Origin: a virus
DNA: 24,581 nt
Reading direction: 5' to 3' (one strand)
Virus record (IMG/VR): IMGVR_UViG_3300025853_000622
Span: 1-24,581 of that record
Every line of letters starts with the position of its first letter. Within the stretch, counting starts at the first letter, position 1. Below the pieces are notes generated by a model that saw only the letters and a list, made by a program, of their open reading frames with translations, had not been told where the DNA came from and ran no database searches. This document shows positions 15,555-23,681 of the stretch, piece after piece. Both the position numbers and the translations under genes were made by a program.

Positions 15555-17999
15555 ATGTCTTTTATAAAATGTTTACAATCAAAGGTCGATGAAGGCTTGC
15601 TAAGTAAAGGTCAATTAAAAACCCTTGAAAAGAAATTCGAGTCTCAAAAAGAAATATATGCTGACACAATGGGGGACGCTGATGCCGCCAATAAGGCAGC
15701 TTTAGACATAATGACTGCAGAAGCTAATCTGATTGCTGAGAAAAAACGAAATACTATTAAAGCCGCTTTAACACAAAACGCCATCAGAAAAAGTCTATTA
15801 GAAAAAGTTGAAAAAGGACAGGCTTTTGACGCTGCGGTAAGAGATCTGTTAGAGGATTCGTATTTAAGAAAAGGAACTATCCTTAAACAATATTTTGCCA
15901 ATATGGATAAATTCGCTGATGAATACAGAAGTAAATTTGCAGGACTTCACAGGAGGCAGGATGGTATAAGAGATGTTGTTGGTGAGTTGTTAGGCAAAAA
16001 TACAAGCAATGCAGAGGCAAGGCAGTTTGCGACTTCAATAAGAAAAACCTTTGAGCAAGCTAACAAAAGATATAAAAACGCTGGCGGTATAATGGGAGAC
16101 TTAGAAAACTATTTCCCCACAGCTCACAAAAAAGAACTACTAGAAAAAACATCTTTTGAGGATTGGTATAATCACCTAGAGCCGCGACTAGATAAAAGCA
16201 AAATGATAGACCGTGAAACAGGGTTGCCATTTACAAAAGAAAAACTACTTGCTGAGATGAAAGAGGATTACGATGGCATAATAACTAACGGAAGAAGTAA
16301 CATCTTAAGAGACATAGAAGCTGGCAAATCTTCTATTGGGAAATCTAAGGAAATATCAAACAAGAGGATCTCTAGCAGGTTTTACAGATTTAAAGATGCT
16401 GACTCTTTCCTTGAATATAACGACCTCTATGGCGTTGGTGATGATGGTTTATATGACTCTGTTATAAATCACCTCGAATCTTTAGCGAGAGATACAGCTA
16501 TTCTGGAAAAAATGGGGCCAAAACCAAATGCTTTAATGAGAAGTTTAGATTTAGAAATGCTCGCAAGAGACACCAAAGACTTCAAAAGAAAGTGGACTAA
16601 TGGAATGTATCAAGTTTTAAACGGCTATGTTGACTCTTCGGTTGGTGAAGGGTGGCTGTTCAGAACAATTGGCAACACTAAAAACTTACTAAGTGCCGCC
16701 TTACTAGGTGCAGCGCCTATATCAGCTATATCAGACACAGCATTTACAGCGGCAGCGGCTAATATAAATGGATTGTCTGCAACAAAAACACTAAAGAGAT
16801 ACGCAAAACTACTTAACCCGACCAACTCTAAAGATAGAAAATTAGCAAAAAGAAGCGGTTACATTGCTGATATAGCTAGAGGCTCAGCATTAGCAGATGT
16901 CAGGTTTACTGGCGAGAATATGGGCGGCAAGGTGACTGGATGGCTGGCTCAGTTTACAAATAGAGCCAGTGGATTACAGGCGATGACAAAGGCGGCCGCA
17001 GATGCAGCGTCAATGGAGCTAGAAGCTACTCTAGCAGAGCTTGTTTTGGCCAAAACAGATTGGGTTAATATAAATAAGGACTTTAAAGCAGGTTTAAAAC
17101 TTCATAATATCACCAAAGATGACTGGGATATAATAAAGAAGGCTAAAACCTTCTCTCCAGAGGAGGGTGTTAATTTTCTAAGAAGTGAAGACTTGTTAAG
17201 GGTTAAAGGTATTGCAGCAAGTAGACTCTTAGAAGTTGGAAATAAAATTGATGACTTTTCTCAATCTTTAAGAATGATCGCCACCAATGAACCAACCTTA
17301 AGAACAAGGGCAATCAATACTGGAGCTATCTTAAGTGATGACGCAAGAAGAGGGACGGCAGTTAGGGGTTTAGCAGCTACATTCTTGCAATTTAAGTCAT
17401 TCCCTATGACTGTTATGTTTAACCACATGATACCATCTATTAAATCCGCCAAACAAGGAAAATATGGACACGCTGCATACTCCTTCGTTGGAGCTTCTTT
17501 ATTGGGTGGTGGCGCCATGATGTTAAAAGATATAGCCAAAGGCAGAGACCCGCGAGACCCTGAAGATCCTAGATTTTGGGGGGCGGCTATTCTTCAAGGT
17601 GGTGGTTTAGGTATTTTTGGCGATTTCCTTTTTGGCAGGGCTGGTTTAGCTGAGTCCATTGGGGGCCCAGTGGTTGGTTTAGCTGAGGATGCGAGAAACA
17701 CTTTAATTGGCAACTTAGATAAATTGGCTGACGACCCAACATCGGACACGGTAGAAAAAATAAGAAGGGACGCTTTTAACTTAGCTAAAAGAAATATCCC
17801 AGCCTCTACCCTCTGGTATTCTAGGCTAGTTGTCGAAAGGCTTATACTAGATCAATTGGAGGAGATGGTGGACCCTGATTATAAAAAAAGAGTTAGGAGG
17901 TTGGAAAACAGGCTGGAAAGCCAAACTGGACAGCGTTATTTTTGGAGGAAGGGAAAAAGTTCCCCAAGTAGAACTCCAAGAATAACGAATAAAAAATAA
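15555..17999 (+). CDS. large internal virion protein (T7 gp16-like position)
   Basis: An 814-residue protein, the last of the internal virion series. It begins with helical segments (CLQSKVDEGLLSKGQLKTLEKKF; DADAANKAALDIMTAEANLIAEKKRN), has LENYFPTAHKKELLEKTSFEDWYNHLEPRLD in the middle, then Ala/Gly-rich stretches (SAALLGAAPISAISDTAFTAAAA; AAYSFVGASLLGGGAMMLKD) that may enter membrane, and a basic tail. I do not see a lysozyme or transglycosylase N-terminal domain like that of T7 gp16. It is probably ejected with the DNA to complete the envelope-spanning channel. The start follows the preceding stop directly (TAAATG). Confidence 0.75.
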   Translation: MSFIKCLQSKVDEGLLSKGQLKTLEKKFESQKEIYADTMGDADAANKAALDIMTAEANLIAEKKRNTIKAALTQNAIRKSLLEKVEKGQAFDAAVRDLLEDSYLRKGTILKQYFANMDKFADEYRSKFAGLHRRQDGIRDVVGELLGKNTSNAEARQFATSIRKTFEQANKRYKNAGGIMGDLENYFPTAHKKELLEKTSFEDWYNHLEPRLDKSKMIDRETGLPFTKEKLLAEMKEDYDGIITNGRSNILRDIEAGKSSIGKSKEISNKRISSRFYRFKDADSFLEYNDLYGVGDDGLYDSVINHLESLARDTAILEKMGPKPNALMRSLDLEMLARDTKDFKRKWTNGMYQVLNGYVDSSVGEGWLFRTIGNTKNLLSAALLGAAPISAISDTAFTAAAANINGLSATKTLKRYAKLLNPTNSKDRKLAKRSGYIADIARGSALADVRFTGENMGGKVTGWLAQFTNRASGLQAMTKAAADAASMELEATLAELVLAKTDWVNINKDFKAGLKLHNITKDDWDIIKKAKTFSPEEGVNFLRSEDLLRVKGIAASRLLEVGNKIDDFSQSLRMIATNEPTLRTRAINTGAILSDDARRGTAVRGLAATFLQFKSFPMTVMFNHMIPSIKSAKQGKYGHAAYSFVGASLLGGGAMMLKDIAKGRDPRDPEDPRFWGAAILQGGGLGIFGDFLFGRAGLAESIGGPVVGLAEDARNTLIGNLDKLADDPTSDTVEKIRRDAFNLAKRNIPASTLWYSRLVVERLILDQLEEMVDPDYKKRVRRLENRLESQTGQRYFWRKGKSSPSRTPRITNKK

Positions 18000-18034
18000 C
18001 TTGTTTATAATAATATTTTTTTTAAATTAAAATC

Positions 18035-19498
18035 ATGACTATCGCAGAGAAAACAACATCAGCAAGAAACGACTACACAGGAAATGGAGTTCAAACAGAA
18101 TTTTCATTTACCTTCGAAGTCTTAAACGAAGCTAATTCTTCGACTGGGAAAGACTACACCCTTAAAGTTTTGGTTGATGACGTTGAGCAAACAGAGGACA
18201 CGGACTACACAGTAGACTATGATTCTTCAACAAGGTTGGGATCTGTTACATTCACTACAGCACCAGCATCAAGTGCCGTAATCACACTATTAAGTCAAAT
18301 AGCATTAACACAAAGCACTGACTATATTAACATAGGGACAGGCGCCTTTCCTGCTAATTCTCATGAAGATACAGTTGATAAACTAACTTTAATTTCAAGA
18401 GAACTAGACGAAAAGATTGATAGATCAATTTTACTACCCGAAAGCTCGACTCTTTCTAATGTAACAATACCTGTATCAAGTGCGAATGCGGGGAAATTTA
18501 TCACAGTAAATGGCGATGGTGACGACCTGACAGCAAGCGAAATAGCTGATACAGTGGGTTCACCAGTATCAACATACATAAAAACCTTACTAGACGATGA
18601 AACAGCTTCAGAAGCAAGAACAACTCTTGGAGCGCAAGAAGATGTTATTACTACAAGGGGCGATATTATTAGAGGTTCTTCTCCTGGAGTTGCTGAAAGA
18701 TTAGCTTTAGGATCATCAAATCAAATCCCTGTTAGTGATGGAACTGACCTTGTTTATAGTGACAACCAGGCTACAACATCCGCATTAGGTAGAGTTTACC
18801 TAAATGACAGAATAACCGTCTCCAACAACGGAACTGACTCAGACCACGACATCGACTTTGCGGCAGGCAACTTCCAATTTGATGATGGAAGTGGGCAAGC
18901 TGTAGCAAGCGCCTTAACTAAGCAAATTGATGCTGTATGGGCAGAGGGTGATGCCGCTGGCGGCTTAGATACTGGTTCGGTTGCGGCAGATACGACTTAT
19001 CATATGTTTGCTATATGGAATCCAACAACTGAGACAGCTGACTTTTTATTTTCAGCATCTTATGTAAGCCCAACGCTTCCAAGCGGATATACCAAGAAAG
19101 ATTGGGTGATGGCTGTTATAACCGATGGCAGCAGTAATATAAGAGACTTTAAGCAAGACGGCAGATTTATTCAAGGGGGACTAACAGAATATAACAGCAC
19201 CACTGTTCCTACTGCTTTTACAGACTTAGCTATAAATTTAGTGCCAACTGGCATTAGAATTAGAGTTGTTTTAGTGATTGGTTTGATAGACAATGTTCCA
19301 AATCTTATAACTTTTAAAGATAAAGTGACAGATTTCAATTATAACGTATCAAGGGTTGAATCTAATGCCAATGTAGTGAATTGGGTTTCATTTTATACAG
19401 ACACTAATTCAACTATTCAGCATAAAGGCACTGCAACGCCAGCAAGTACCTATGTTATATCTTCAGCAGGTTGGTTTATTCCTGACGAGCTTTATTAA
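18035..19498 (+). CDS. tail fibre with T7-type N-terminal domain
   Basis: The receptor-binding fibre. Residues 1-165 form the virion-attachment domain seen in T7 gp17 and relatives: NDYTGNGVQTEFSFTFEVLNE, DDVEQTEDTDYTVDYD, SVTFTTAPASSAVITLLSQIAL, and FPANSHEDTVDKLTLISRELDEKIDRSILLP. The rest (166-487) is strand-rich with repeated Thr/Ser/Asp and no recognised enzymatic domain; the tail (ASTYVISSAGWFIPDELY) may be the receptor-binding head. A 35-base AT-rich gap precedes the start; there is no Shine-Dalgarno sequence. It is followed by a possible fibre partner gene. Confidence 0.9.
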   Translation: MTIAEKTTSARNDYTGNGVQTEFSFTFEVLNEANSSTGKDYTLKVLVDDVEQTEDTDYTVDYDSSTRLGSVTFTTAPASSAVITLLSQIALTQSTDYINIGTGAFPANSHEDTVDKLTLISRELDEKIDRSILLPESSTLSNVTIPVSSANAGKFITVNGDGDDLTASEIADTVGSPVSTYIKTLLDDETASEARTTLGAQEDVITTRGDIIRGSSPGVAERLALGSSNQIPVSDGTDLVYSDNQATTSALGRVYLNDRITVSNNGTDSDHDIDFAAGNFQFDDGSGQAVASALTKQIDAVWAEGDAAGGLDTGSVAADTTYHMFAIWNPTTETADFLFSASYVSPTLPSGYTKKDWVMAVITDGSSNIRDFKQDGRFIQGGLTEYNSTTVPTAFTDLAINLVPTGIRIRVVLVIGLIDNVPNLITFKDKVTDFNYNVSRVESNANVVNWVSFYTDTNSTIQHKGTATPASTYVISSAGWFIPDELY

Positions 19499-19515
19499 TA
19501 TTGATAATTATAAAA

Positions 19516-20079
19516 ATGACTCCTTTTTACATTAAAAACACAGACACAAGCGAAATTCTAGAACTAGAAGCAGATTCTTACGAATCACTATCTAAAAACT
19601 TTCGTCAAGCCCCTTTTGAATTAATCGAAGGCAAAGAAAGAGATGCGCTTATTTTAAAAGAAAAGAAGGCATCTAAAATTTCACAAATGAAGGCTAACAG
19701 AGATGCTTCATTAGATAAACCAATGGTCTCAATCAAAGCCCTAGAGTATGGAACTGATAAAAAGGTTTACTTTAAATTCAAAACCAAAGCAACAGGTAAC
19801 ACAGCCACAGAGCCTTCTACTATTTTAGATAGGGCTCTAAATAGCTCAAGTGTCAAGTATAGTTGCTCTATCATAGAAGGCGAAAAAGAAAGAAAGGGTT
19901 ATGTTGAAATAACTAAAGATGTGGCTCAAAGCTTAAGTTCGCATTTACAGGTTAGAGCTATAAGCTCTATACAACATTCTAATGATTTAGCTGAAGAAAT
20001 TAACGCTATAAAAATTGAGGACTTTAAATCTTTAGATGATGCGCTAGATAAATTGAATAACATTAATATAAATTTCTAA
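19516..20079 (+). CDS. DUF4376-like protein, possibly a tail-fibre partner
   Basis: A 187-residue protein from the ATG at 19516; an upstream in-frame TTG at 19501 is possible but less likely. The N-terminal part (FYIKNTDTSEILELEADSY) is followed by a Lys/Arg helix (KASKISQMKANRDASLDKPM), strands, and a C-terminal pattern YVEITKDVAQSLSSHLQVRAISSIQHSNDLAEEINAI. The 'K..K...R' to 'lt....L..hl..R......n.l..eI..i' order resembles DUF4376, often found with fibre and fibre-assembly genes. A chaperone or fibre accessory role is inferred from that and the location. The TAA overlaps the next ATG by one base. Confidence 0.6.
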   Translation: MTPFYIKNTDTSEILELEADSYESLSKNFRQAPFELIEGKERDALILKEKKASKISQMKANRDASLDKPMVSIKALEYGTDKKVYFKFKTKATGNTATEPSTILDRALNSSSVKYSCSIIEGEKERKGYVEITKDVAQSLSSHLQVRAISSIQHSNDLAEEINAIKIEDFKSLDDALDKLNNININF

Positions 20080-21626
20080 TGGCTTTAACTAGAGGGTTAA
20101 CAAGCGGAATAACAAGAGATATAACAGAAGGAATTGTATCTATCCCTAACTTCATCTTCACAGTAAAAACAGACAACGCAGGAACGTCAAACAATGATCA
20201 ATTCACAGTTCCAACTGTATCAGGCGGAACCTATGATTGCACTGTTTACTGGGGAGATGGGACTTCTGATGATATAACAACTTGGAATGACGCAGCATGG
20301 ACGCATACCTATCCGAGCGCAGGAACCTACACAGTTAGAATCGTGGACACTATCACTGGTTGGAGATTCAATAACGCCGGTGATGAAGAGAAACTAATTA
20401 CTATCAGTCAATGGGGTAGCTTAGATTTAACAAATGAAAGCGGAGCATTCTTTGGGTGCAATAAATTAACAGCAATAACAGCAATAGATATTCCTAAGTT
20501 CCTTAGTAATTCTGGCGGGGCTGAACTTCTTTCTCTATTCTTCAACTGCAACAACCTAACTTATATCACTAATTTAGAGCAATGGACGGCACCTAATATT
20601 AATAGCCGTCAGAATATGTTCTTAAATTGCAACAAGTTAAACCAAGATATCTCCAATCTTATTACGGGTAATGTACACACTATTACAAACATGCTTAGAA
20701 ATTGCACTTTGTTCGATCAAGATTTATCGGGTGCTGATTTTTCTAGTATTATCGCAGCTACCAACTTTATGGAAGGAACAACAACAATATCAACAGCTAA
20801 TTATGACGCTTTATTAATTAGCCTAGACGGTCAATCTTTACAATCAGGGGTGAATATCCATTTTGGCAATGCAACATATACAGGATTCTCTGCCGCTGGC
20901 ACAGCGCATACAAAACTAAGAAACCAGTTAAGCTGGACAATAACAGACAATGGCGCAGATATTGATGCTGACACTGTTCTCTGGCTAGATTCTTATGACT
21001 CTACCACAGTTACAGAAGCTTCAGGTTTAGTAAGTCAATGGGATGATAAATCTGGCCTAAGTTATGACGTGACGCAGGCTGTAACAGCTGAAAAACCTTT
21101 ATACACAGCAAACAGTTATATGACTTTTGACGGTACGGATGATGAGTTAATTAAGGCAACAACAGCATTTAGATACGATGAATATACCGTACTTTCAGTT
21201 ATAAGAAACTCAACTACTAACACTAACTCTAATGTATCTTATTTCAGTACGCCAGGTGGCAGCAATCCAGCTATTTGGTGTATAGCAAGAAGCACAGGAA
21301 GGGTAGGTGTAACAGTGAAATTAGATACCGAAGCAATTCAATCTACCCAAGAGAATAATGATCAAGATGTCGACTTATTACTTAGCAGCTATTCGGGGAG
21401 CAGTTCAGATGCACAATATATTCGTATAAATGGGACACAAAAAACAGGTTCAGTTTTAGCTTCAGCGATTGCGAAGGATTCAACAGAGATAGCTATAGGA
21501 AGACAGAAATCTACTAGAAACTTTGGCGGTAGAATATATGAGATTATCGTACTTAAAAAAGTATTAACATCAGGTGAATTAAGCTTTATTGAGTCTTACT
21601 TGAATGATAAATGGGGGGTGTATTAA
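20079..21626 (+). CDS. multidomain adhesin: PKD, BspA-like repeats, LamG-like domain
   Basis: A probable second receptor-binding protein of 515 residues. It begins with a short repetitive lead (TRGLTSGITRDITEGI). Residues 27-90 look like a PKD domain (VYWGDGTSD; AWTHTYPSAGTYTVRIVD). Residues of about 110-245 carry BspA/DUF285-type repeats, each with an aromatic-F-C/N-C-x-L turn (GAFFGCNKLT, LFFNCNNLT, MFLNCNKLNQDIS, MLRNCTLFDQDLS). From 299 on, LWLDSYDSTTVTEASGLVSQWDDKSG and the FDGTDDELI strand suggest a concanavalin/LamG-like lectin domain. The combination fits binding to a host surface glycan or protein. It sits directly after the fibre genes, and the next gene begins at its stop (TAATG). 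Confidence 0.8.
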   Translation: MALTRGLTSGITRDITEGIVSIPNFIFTVKTDNAGTSNNDQFTVPTVSGGTYDCTVYWGDGTSDDITTWNDAAWTHTYPSAGTYTVRIVDTITGWRFNNAGDEEKLITISQWGSLDLTNESGAFFGCNKLTAITAIDIPKFLSNSGGAELLSLFFNCNNLTYITNLEQWTAPNINSRQNMFLNCNKLNQDISNLITGNVHTITNMLRNCTLFDQDLSGADFSSIIAATNFMEGTTTISTANYDALLISLDGQSLQSGVNIHFGNATYTGFSAAGTAHTKLRNQLSWTITDNGADIDADTVLWLDSYDSTTVTEASGLVSQWDDKSGLSYDVTQAVTAEKPLYTANSYMTFDGTDDELIKATTAFRYDEYTVLSVIRNSTTNTNSNVSYFSTPGGSNPAIWCIARSTGRVGVTVKLDTEAIQSTQENNDQDVDLLLSSYSGSSSDAQYIRINGTQKTGSVLASAIAKDSTEIAIGRQKSTRNFGGRIYEIIVLKKVLTSGELSFIESYLNDKWGVY

Positions 21627-22099
21627 TGTATAAATTAGGAACTTTAAAACAATTTGAGCTGGAAGACCAAGAAGCTAAAAAAGCTGCTGGTTGGACTAGT
21701 GAAGAAATCAAGAATGGTAAAGTCACTGTAATAGAGGATGAGGGTGAGACTTATGAAAATAAACAGACTCAGGTTTTAGCTAAGAGACAGAATCCTAATG
21801 GATCTGATGAATATCTATGGGAAAGTATAAGTGGGGATATTAAAGATCCATTTAACATAAAATCTTCATGGAAAAAGCAAATTAAGGGTCATAAATTCGC
21901 AAAATACTATGTAGCCCAAAAGTCAATCTGTAGCGTATCTAATTCTGGCGAGAAGGATTGTTATCTATATAGGGAAGTGAAAGTTGGTCAAGTTGTCAGT
22001 TTCGGGTCTAATGTTTGCTCTATTGAAATCTTTGATACAGAGGCGCAGTATTTAGGTAGGTTGAAGGAATTAGACATTGCGATGGAAGAGGCGATATGA
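21626..22099 (+). CDS. hypothetical protein after the adhesin
   Basis: A 157-residue soluble protein with no recognised family. I chose the ATG at 21626 over the in-frame ATG at 21611 because GGGGGGTG at 21613-21620 is a fair ribosome binding site at the right distance and because the start overlaps the adhesin stop (TAATG). The sequence has a helix (EDQEAKKAAGWTSEEIKNGK), a central region with WKKQIKGHKFAKYYVAQ, and four Cys. Strand-rich end: KVGQVVSFGSNVCSIEIFD. It may be an accessory to adhesion or lysis, since the next gene starts the membrane cassette (ATGA overlap). Confidence 0.7.
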   Translation: MYKLGTLKQFELEDQEAKKAAGWTSEEIKNGKVTVIEDEGETYENKQTQVLAKRQNPNGSDEYLWESISGDIKDPFNIKSSWKKQIKGHKFAKYYVAQKSICSVSNSGEKDCYLYREVKVGQVVSFGSNVCSIEIFDTEAQYLGRLKELDIAMEEAI

Positions 22100-22482
22100 G
22101 CAGAGCGGTGGAATCTTTAACAGCTACGTTAAACCACTTAATGACTGAAACATGGGGTGGTATAATTGGATTCTGGGGGCTGCTTGTTGCAATACTCTTC
22201 AAGTTCTTCGTGTTTCTTGGTGAATGTATGGCCGCCGGAGCTATTAAAAAAAGCATAGACAGCGCAATGCCTCAAATAATTAAATTGATTAAAGAGGAGA
22301 TAGCGCCACTTAAGAAAGATGTTACGCATTTAAAAGAGGTTATACCCCAATACAGACAAGAGAAGCACGCAATAGAAGGGGAGCTAAAAACCATAAAACG
22401 CACCATTGTAGATGATGACAAAGAAATATTAAAAGACCTAAGAATCTTAATTAAAAAACAAAATGAGAACCACGAATCTTAA
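22096..22482 (+). CDS. membrane-anchored coiled-coil protein (holin-like candidate)
   Basis: A 128-residue protein with one membrane segment at about 20-43 (GGIIGFWGLLVAILFKFFVFLG) and a long charged helical domain afterwards (KKSIDSAMPQIIKLIKEEIAPLKKDVTHLKE, then further heptads to the end). It is the first gene of the lysis cassette and overlaps the previous stop as ATGA. Single-span phage proteins here are often called holins, but the long coiled coil is unusual for one and could instead be a lysis regulator or spanin partner. Family not recognised. Confidence 0.65.
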   Translation: MSRAVESLTATLNHLMTETWGGIIGFWGLLVAILFKFFVFLGECMAAGAIKKSIDSAMPQIIKLIKEEIAPLKKDVTHLKEVIPQYRQEKHAIEGELKTIKRTIVDDDKEILKDLRILIKKQNENHES

Positions 22483-22612
22483 ACTTATACTAGATTTTTT
22501 AAAGTGGTACACTGAAAACAGAAAATGGCAATCTAGGCTAATTTTAACAAGTTTCTGCCTCTCGATTGTTAAAGGTGACGTAATGATAATAATAAAATAT
22601 TTAGTACAATGA
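22463..22612 (+). CDS. tiny overlooked ORF bridging two membrane-protein genes
   Basis: A 49-residue frame starting at ATG 22463 inside the end of the previous gene (20-base overlap) and ending with TGA at 22610-22612, which overlaps the next ATG (22609). It fills the otherwise empty 126-base gap exactly and is coupled on the downstream side. The sequence has a basic aromatic part (FLKWYTENRKWQSR) and a moderately hydrophobic end (LILTSFCLSIV, MIIIKYLV), so it may be membrane-associated. Function unknown; no ribosome binding site is obvious. Confidence 0.5.
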   Translation: MRTTNLKLILDFLKWYTENRKWQSRLILTSFCLSIVKGDVMIIIKYLVQ

Positions 22613-23223
22613 TATTTATAATACTAGGCGCAATATTCAATAGAATCAGAGGCGGCTGGCTAACTGACTTAGTCGATAAAACCACAACCACAAAAAAGAT
22701 CCTAATCAAGCTGAAGATATACAGAAAGAACGAGGTTCAGCACGTAAGAGATTTAAACGCTACTATATTCGCCATTACCTACTGTTTATACTTTAACATT
22801 GATATAAAGTATATAATAATATTTTACCTCTCTATGAGACTTGCTGCATCATTTGGCTGGGGTGGTTACATAGAAGGGATGATAAGCAAAGAAATACAGC
22901 ACAATAGAGATGATGTTGGCCTCTTGGATAAGTGGTTCAGAAGCGATAGACATCCAGTCGCTAGTAGTTGTGCTGCCTTAAGCTTTAGGGGTGTTATGTG
23001 GTCAACCTCAATCTACTTGGCTTTTCTATCATTAACTTACTTCGGATATGAATTTAACCCTTCATATCATTATATCCCACTACTTGGCTTCGCTATGGGT
23101 TCTATCTATCTTGCTTCTTGCGAGATAATGCAAAGAATAACTATCAGAGGTAATGGCTGGCAGTTAGGCGAAGTTCTTTTTGGGGCCTATATTTGGTTTA
23201 CACCTTGTTTATTAATCAATTAA
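22609..23223 (+). CDS. multi-pass phage membrane protein (NRIRGGW family)
   Basis: A 204-residue membrane protein with about five hydrophobic segments: the N-terminus (IFIILGAIFNRIRGGW), LNATIFAITYCLYFNI with IKYIIIFYLSMRLAASFGWG, GVMWSTSIYLAFLSLTYFGY, YIPLLGFAMGSIYLASCEIM, and LFGAYIWFTPCLLIN. The motifs NRIRGGW near the start, SFGWGGYI in the middle and SFRGVMW are conserved in uncharacterised phage membrane proteins I know of. It overlaps the preceding small ORF (ATGA). Its place between lysis genes suggests a role in lysis or in membrane alteration, but no function is established. Confidence 0.75.
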   Translation: MIFIILGAIFNRIRGGWLTDLVDKTTTTKKILIKLKIYRKNEVQHVRDLNATIFAITYCLYFNIDIKYIIIFYLSMRLAASFGWGGYIEGMISKEIQHNRDDVGLLDKWFRSDRHPVASSCAALSFRGVMWSTSIYLAFLSLTYFGYEFNPSYHYIPLLGFAMGSIYLASCEIMQRITIRGNGWQLGEVLFGAYIWFTPCLLIN

Positions 23224-23230
23224 AAAAGAA

Positions 23231-23431
23231 ATGAAGTATTTAAAACCAATTTTAGCAATTTTAGGTTTGCTATTTAAAATGATTCCACTACAAGTCAGGA
23301 TAAATATGGCTATCCTTATTTTAAGGGAAACAGCAAAAAAAACTGATAATGAACTTGACGACAAGATTGTTGACGAGGTTGAAATTAAAGCGAAAAAATG
23401 GACGAAGATTCTGAAATCGAATTACAAATAA
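23231..23431 (+). CDS. small membrane protein, holin-like candidate
   Basis: A 66-residue protein with one N-terminal membrane segment (YLKPILAILGLLF) followed by an amphipathic basic region (MIPLQVRINMAILIL) and then a charged tail with TDNELDDKIVDEVEIKAKKW. Small phage proteins with a similar 'T-D-N-x-L-D-D' element occur near spanin and endolysin genes in my recall. It starts eight bases after the previous stop behind an A-rich sequence. It could be the holin, but this is inferred from size and place only. Confidence 0.6.
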   Translation: MKYLKPILAILGLLFKMIPLQVRINMAILILRETAKKTDNELDDKIVDEVEIKAKKWTKILKSNYK

Positions 23432-23444
23432 ACATGACTGGCTG

Positions 23445-23681
23445 GTGGTAATATTCAAGTACATTAAAACAGCACTAATATTTATTGCTGGTGGCTTTTT
23501 ATTCTACTTTGGCGGGTTAATGACCAAGTCAAAGCACCAGAAGAAAAAGCAGCGAGAAAAAGATTTGATTATAAAAAACTTAAAGAGCGATGCAAAAATT
23601 AAAGAGCGTATTTCTAAGCTTAGTTTTAATGAGCTTAGTAGCAAGTTGCTATCCAAGCAAAGAAATAATCGTATCAAGTGA
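23445..23681 (+). CDS. inner-membrane spanin (Rz-like), GTG start
   Basis: A 78-residue protein with a single N-terminal membrane segment (TALIFIAGGFLFYFGGLM, about 9-26) and a charged periplasmic helix (KHQKKKQREKDLIIKNLKSDAKIKERISKL). The spanin pair connects inner and outer membranes and fuses them at lysis. The frame has no ATG after the upstream stop at 23412, so translation probably begins at GTG 23445; CTG 23442 is also possible. The second half overlaps the outer spanin gene by 92 bases in another frame, the classical Rz/Rz1 arrangement. The helix is short for an Rz. Confidence 0.75.
   Translation: MVIFKYIKTALIFIAGGFLFYFGGLMTKSKHQKKKQREKDLIIKNLKSDAKIKERISKLSFNELSSKLLSKQRNNRIK

Noticed and set aside
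16625-17539. Minus-strand frames inside the large internal virion gene, and similar ones elsewhere
   Set aside because: They lie wholly within strongly supported plus-strand genes, have no ribosome binding sites and have low-complexity Ser/Leu/Ala translations typical of shadows.
18006-18011. TATAAT before the tail-fibre gene as a promoter
   Set aside because: No matching -35 lies 16-18 bases upstream (only TAACGA-like sequence), and TATAAT is expected by chance in such AT-rich DNA.
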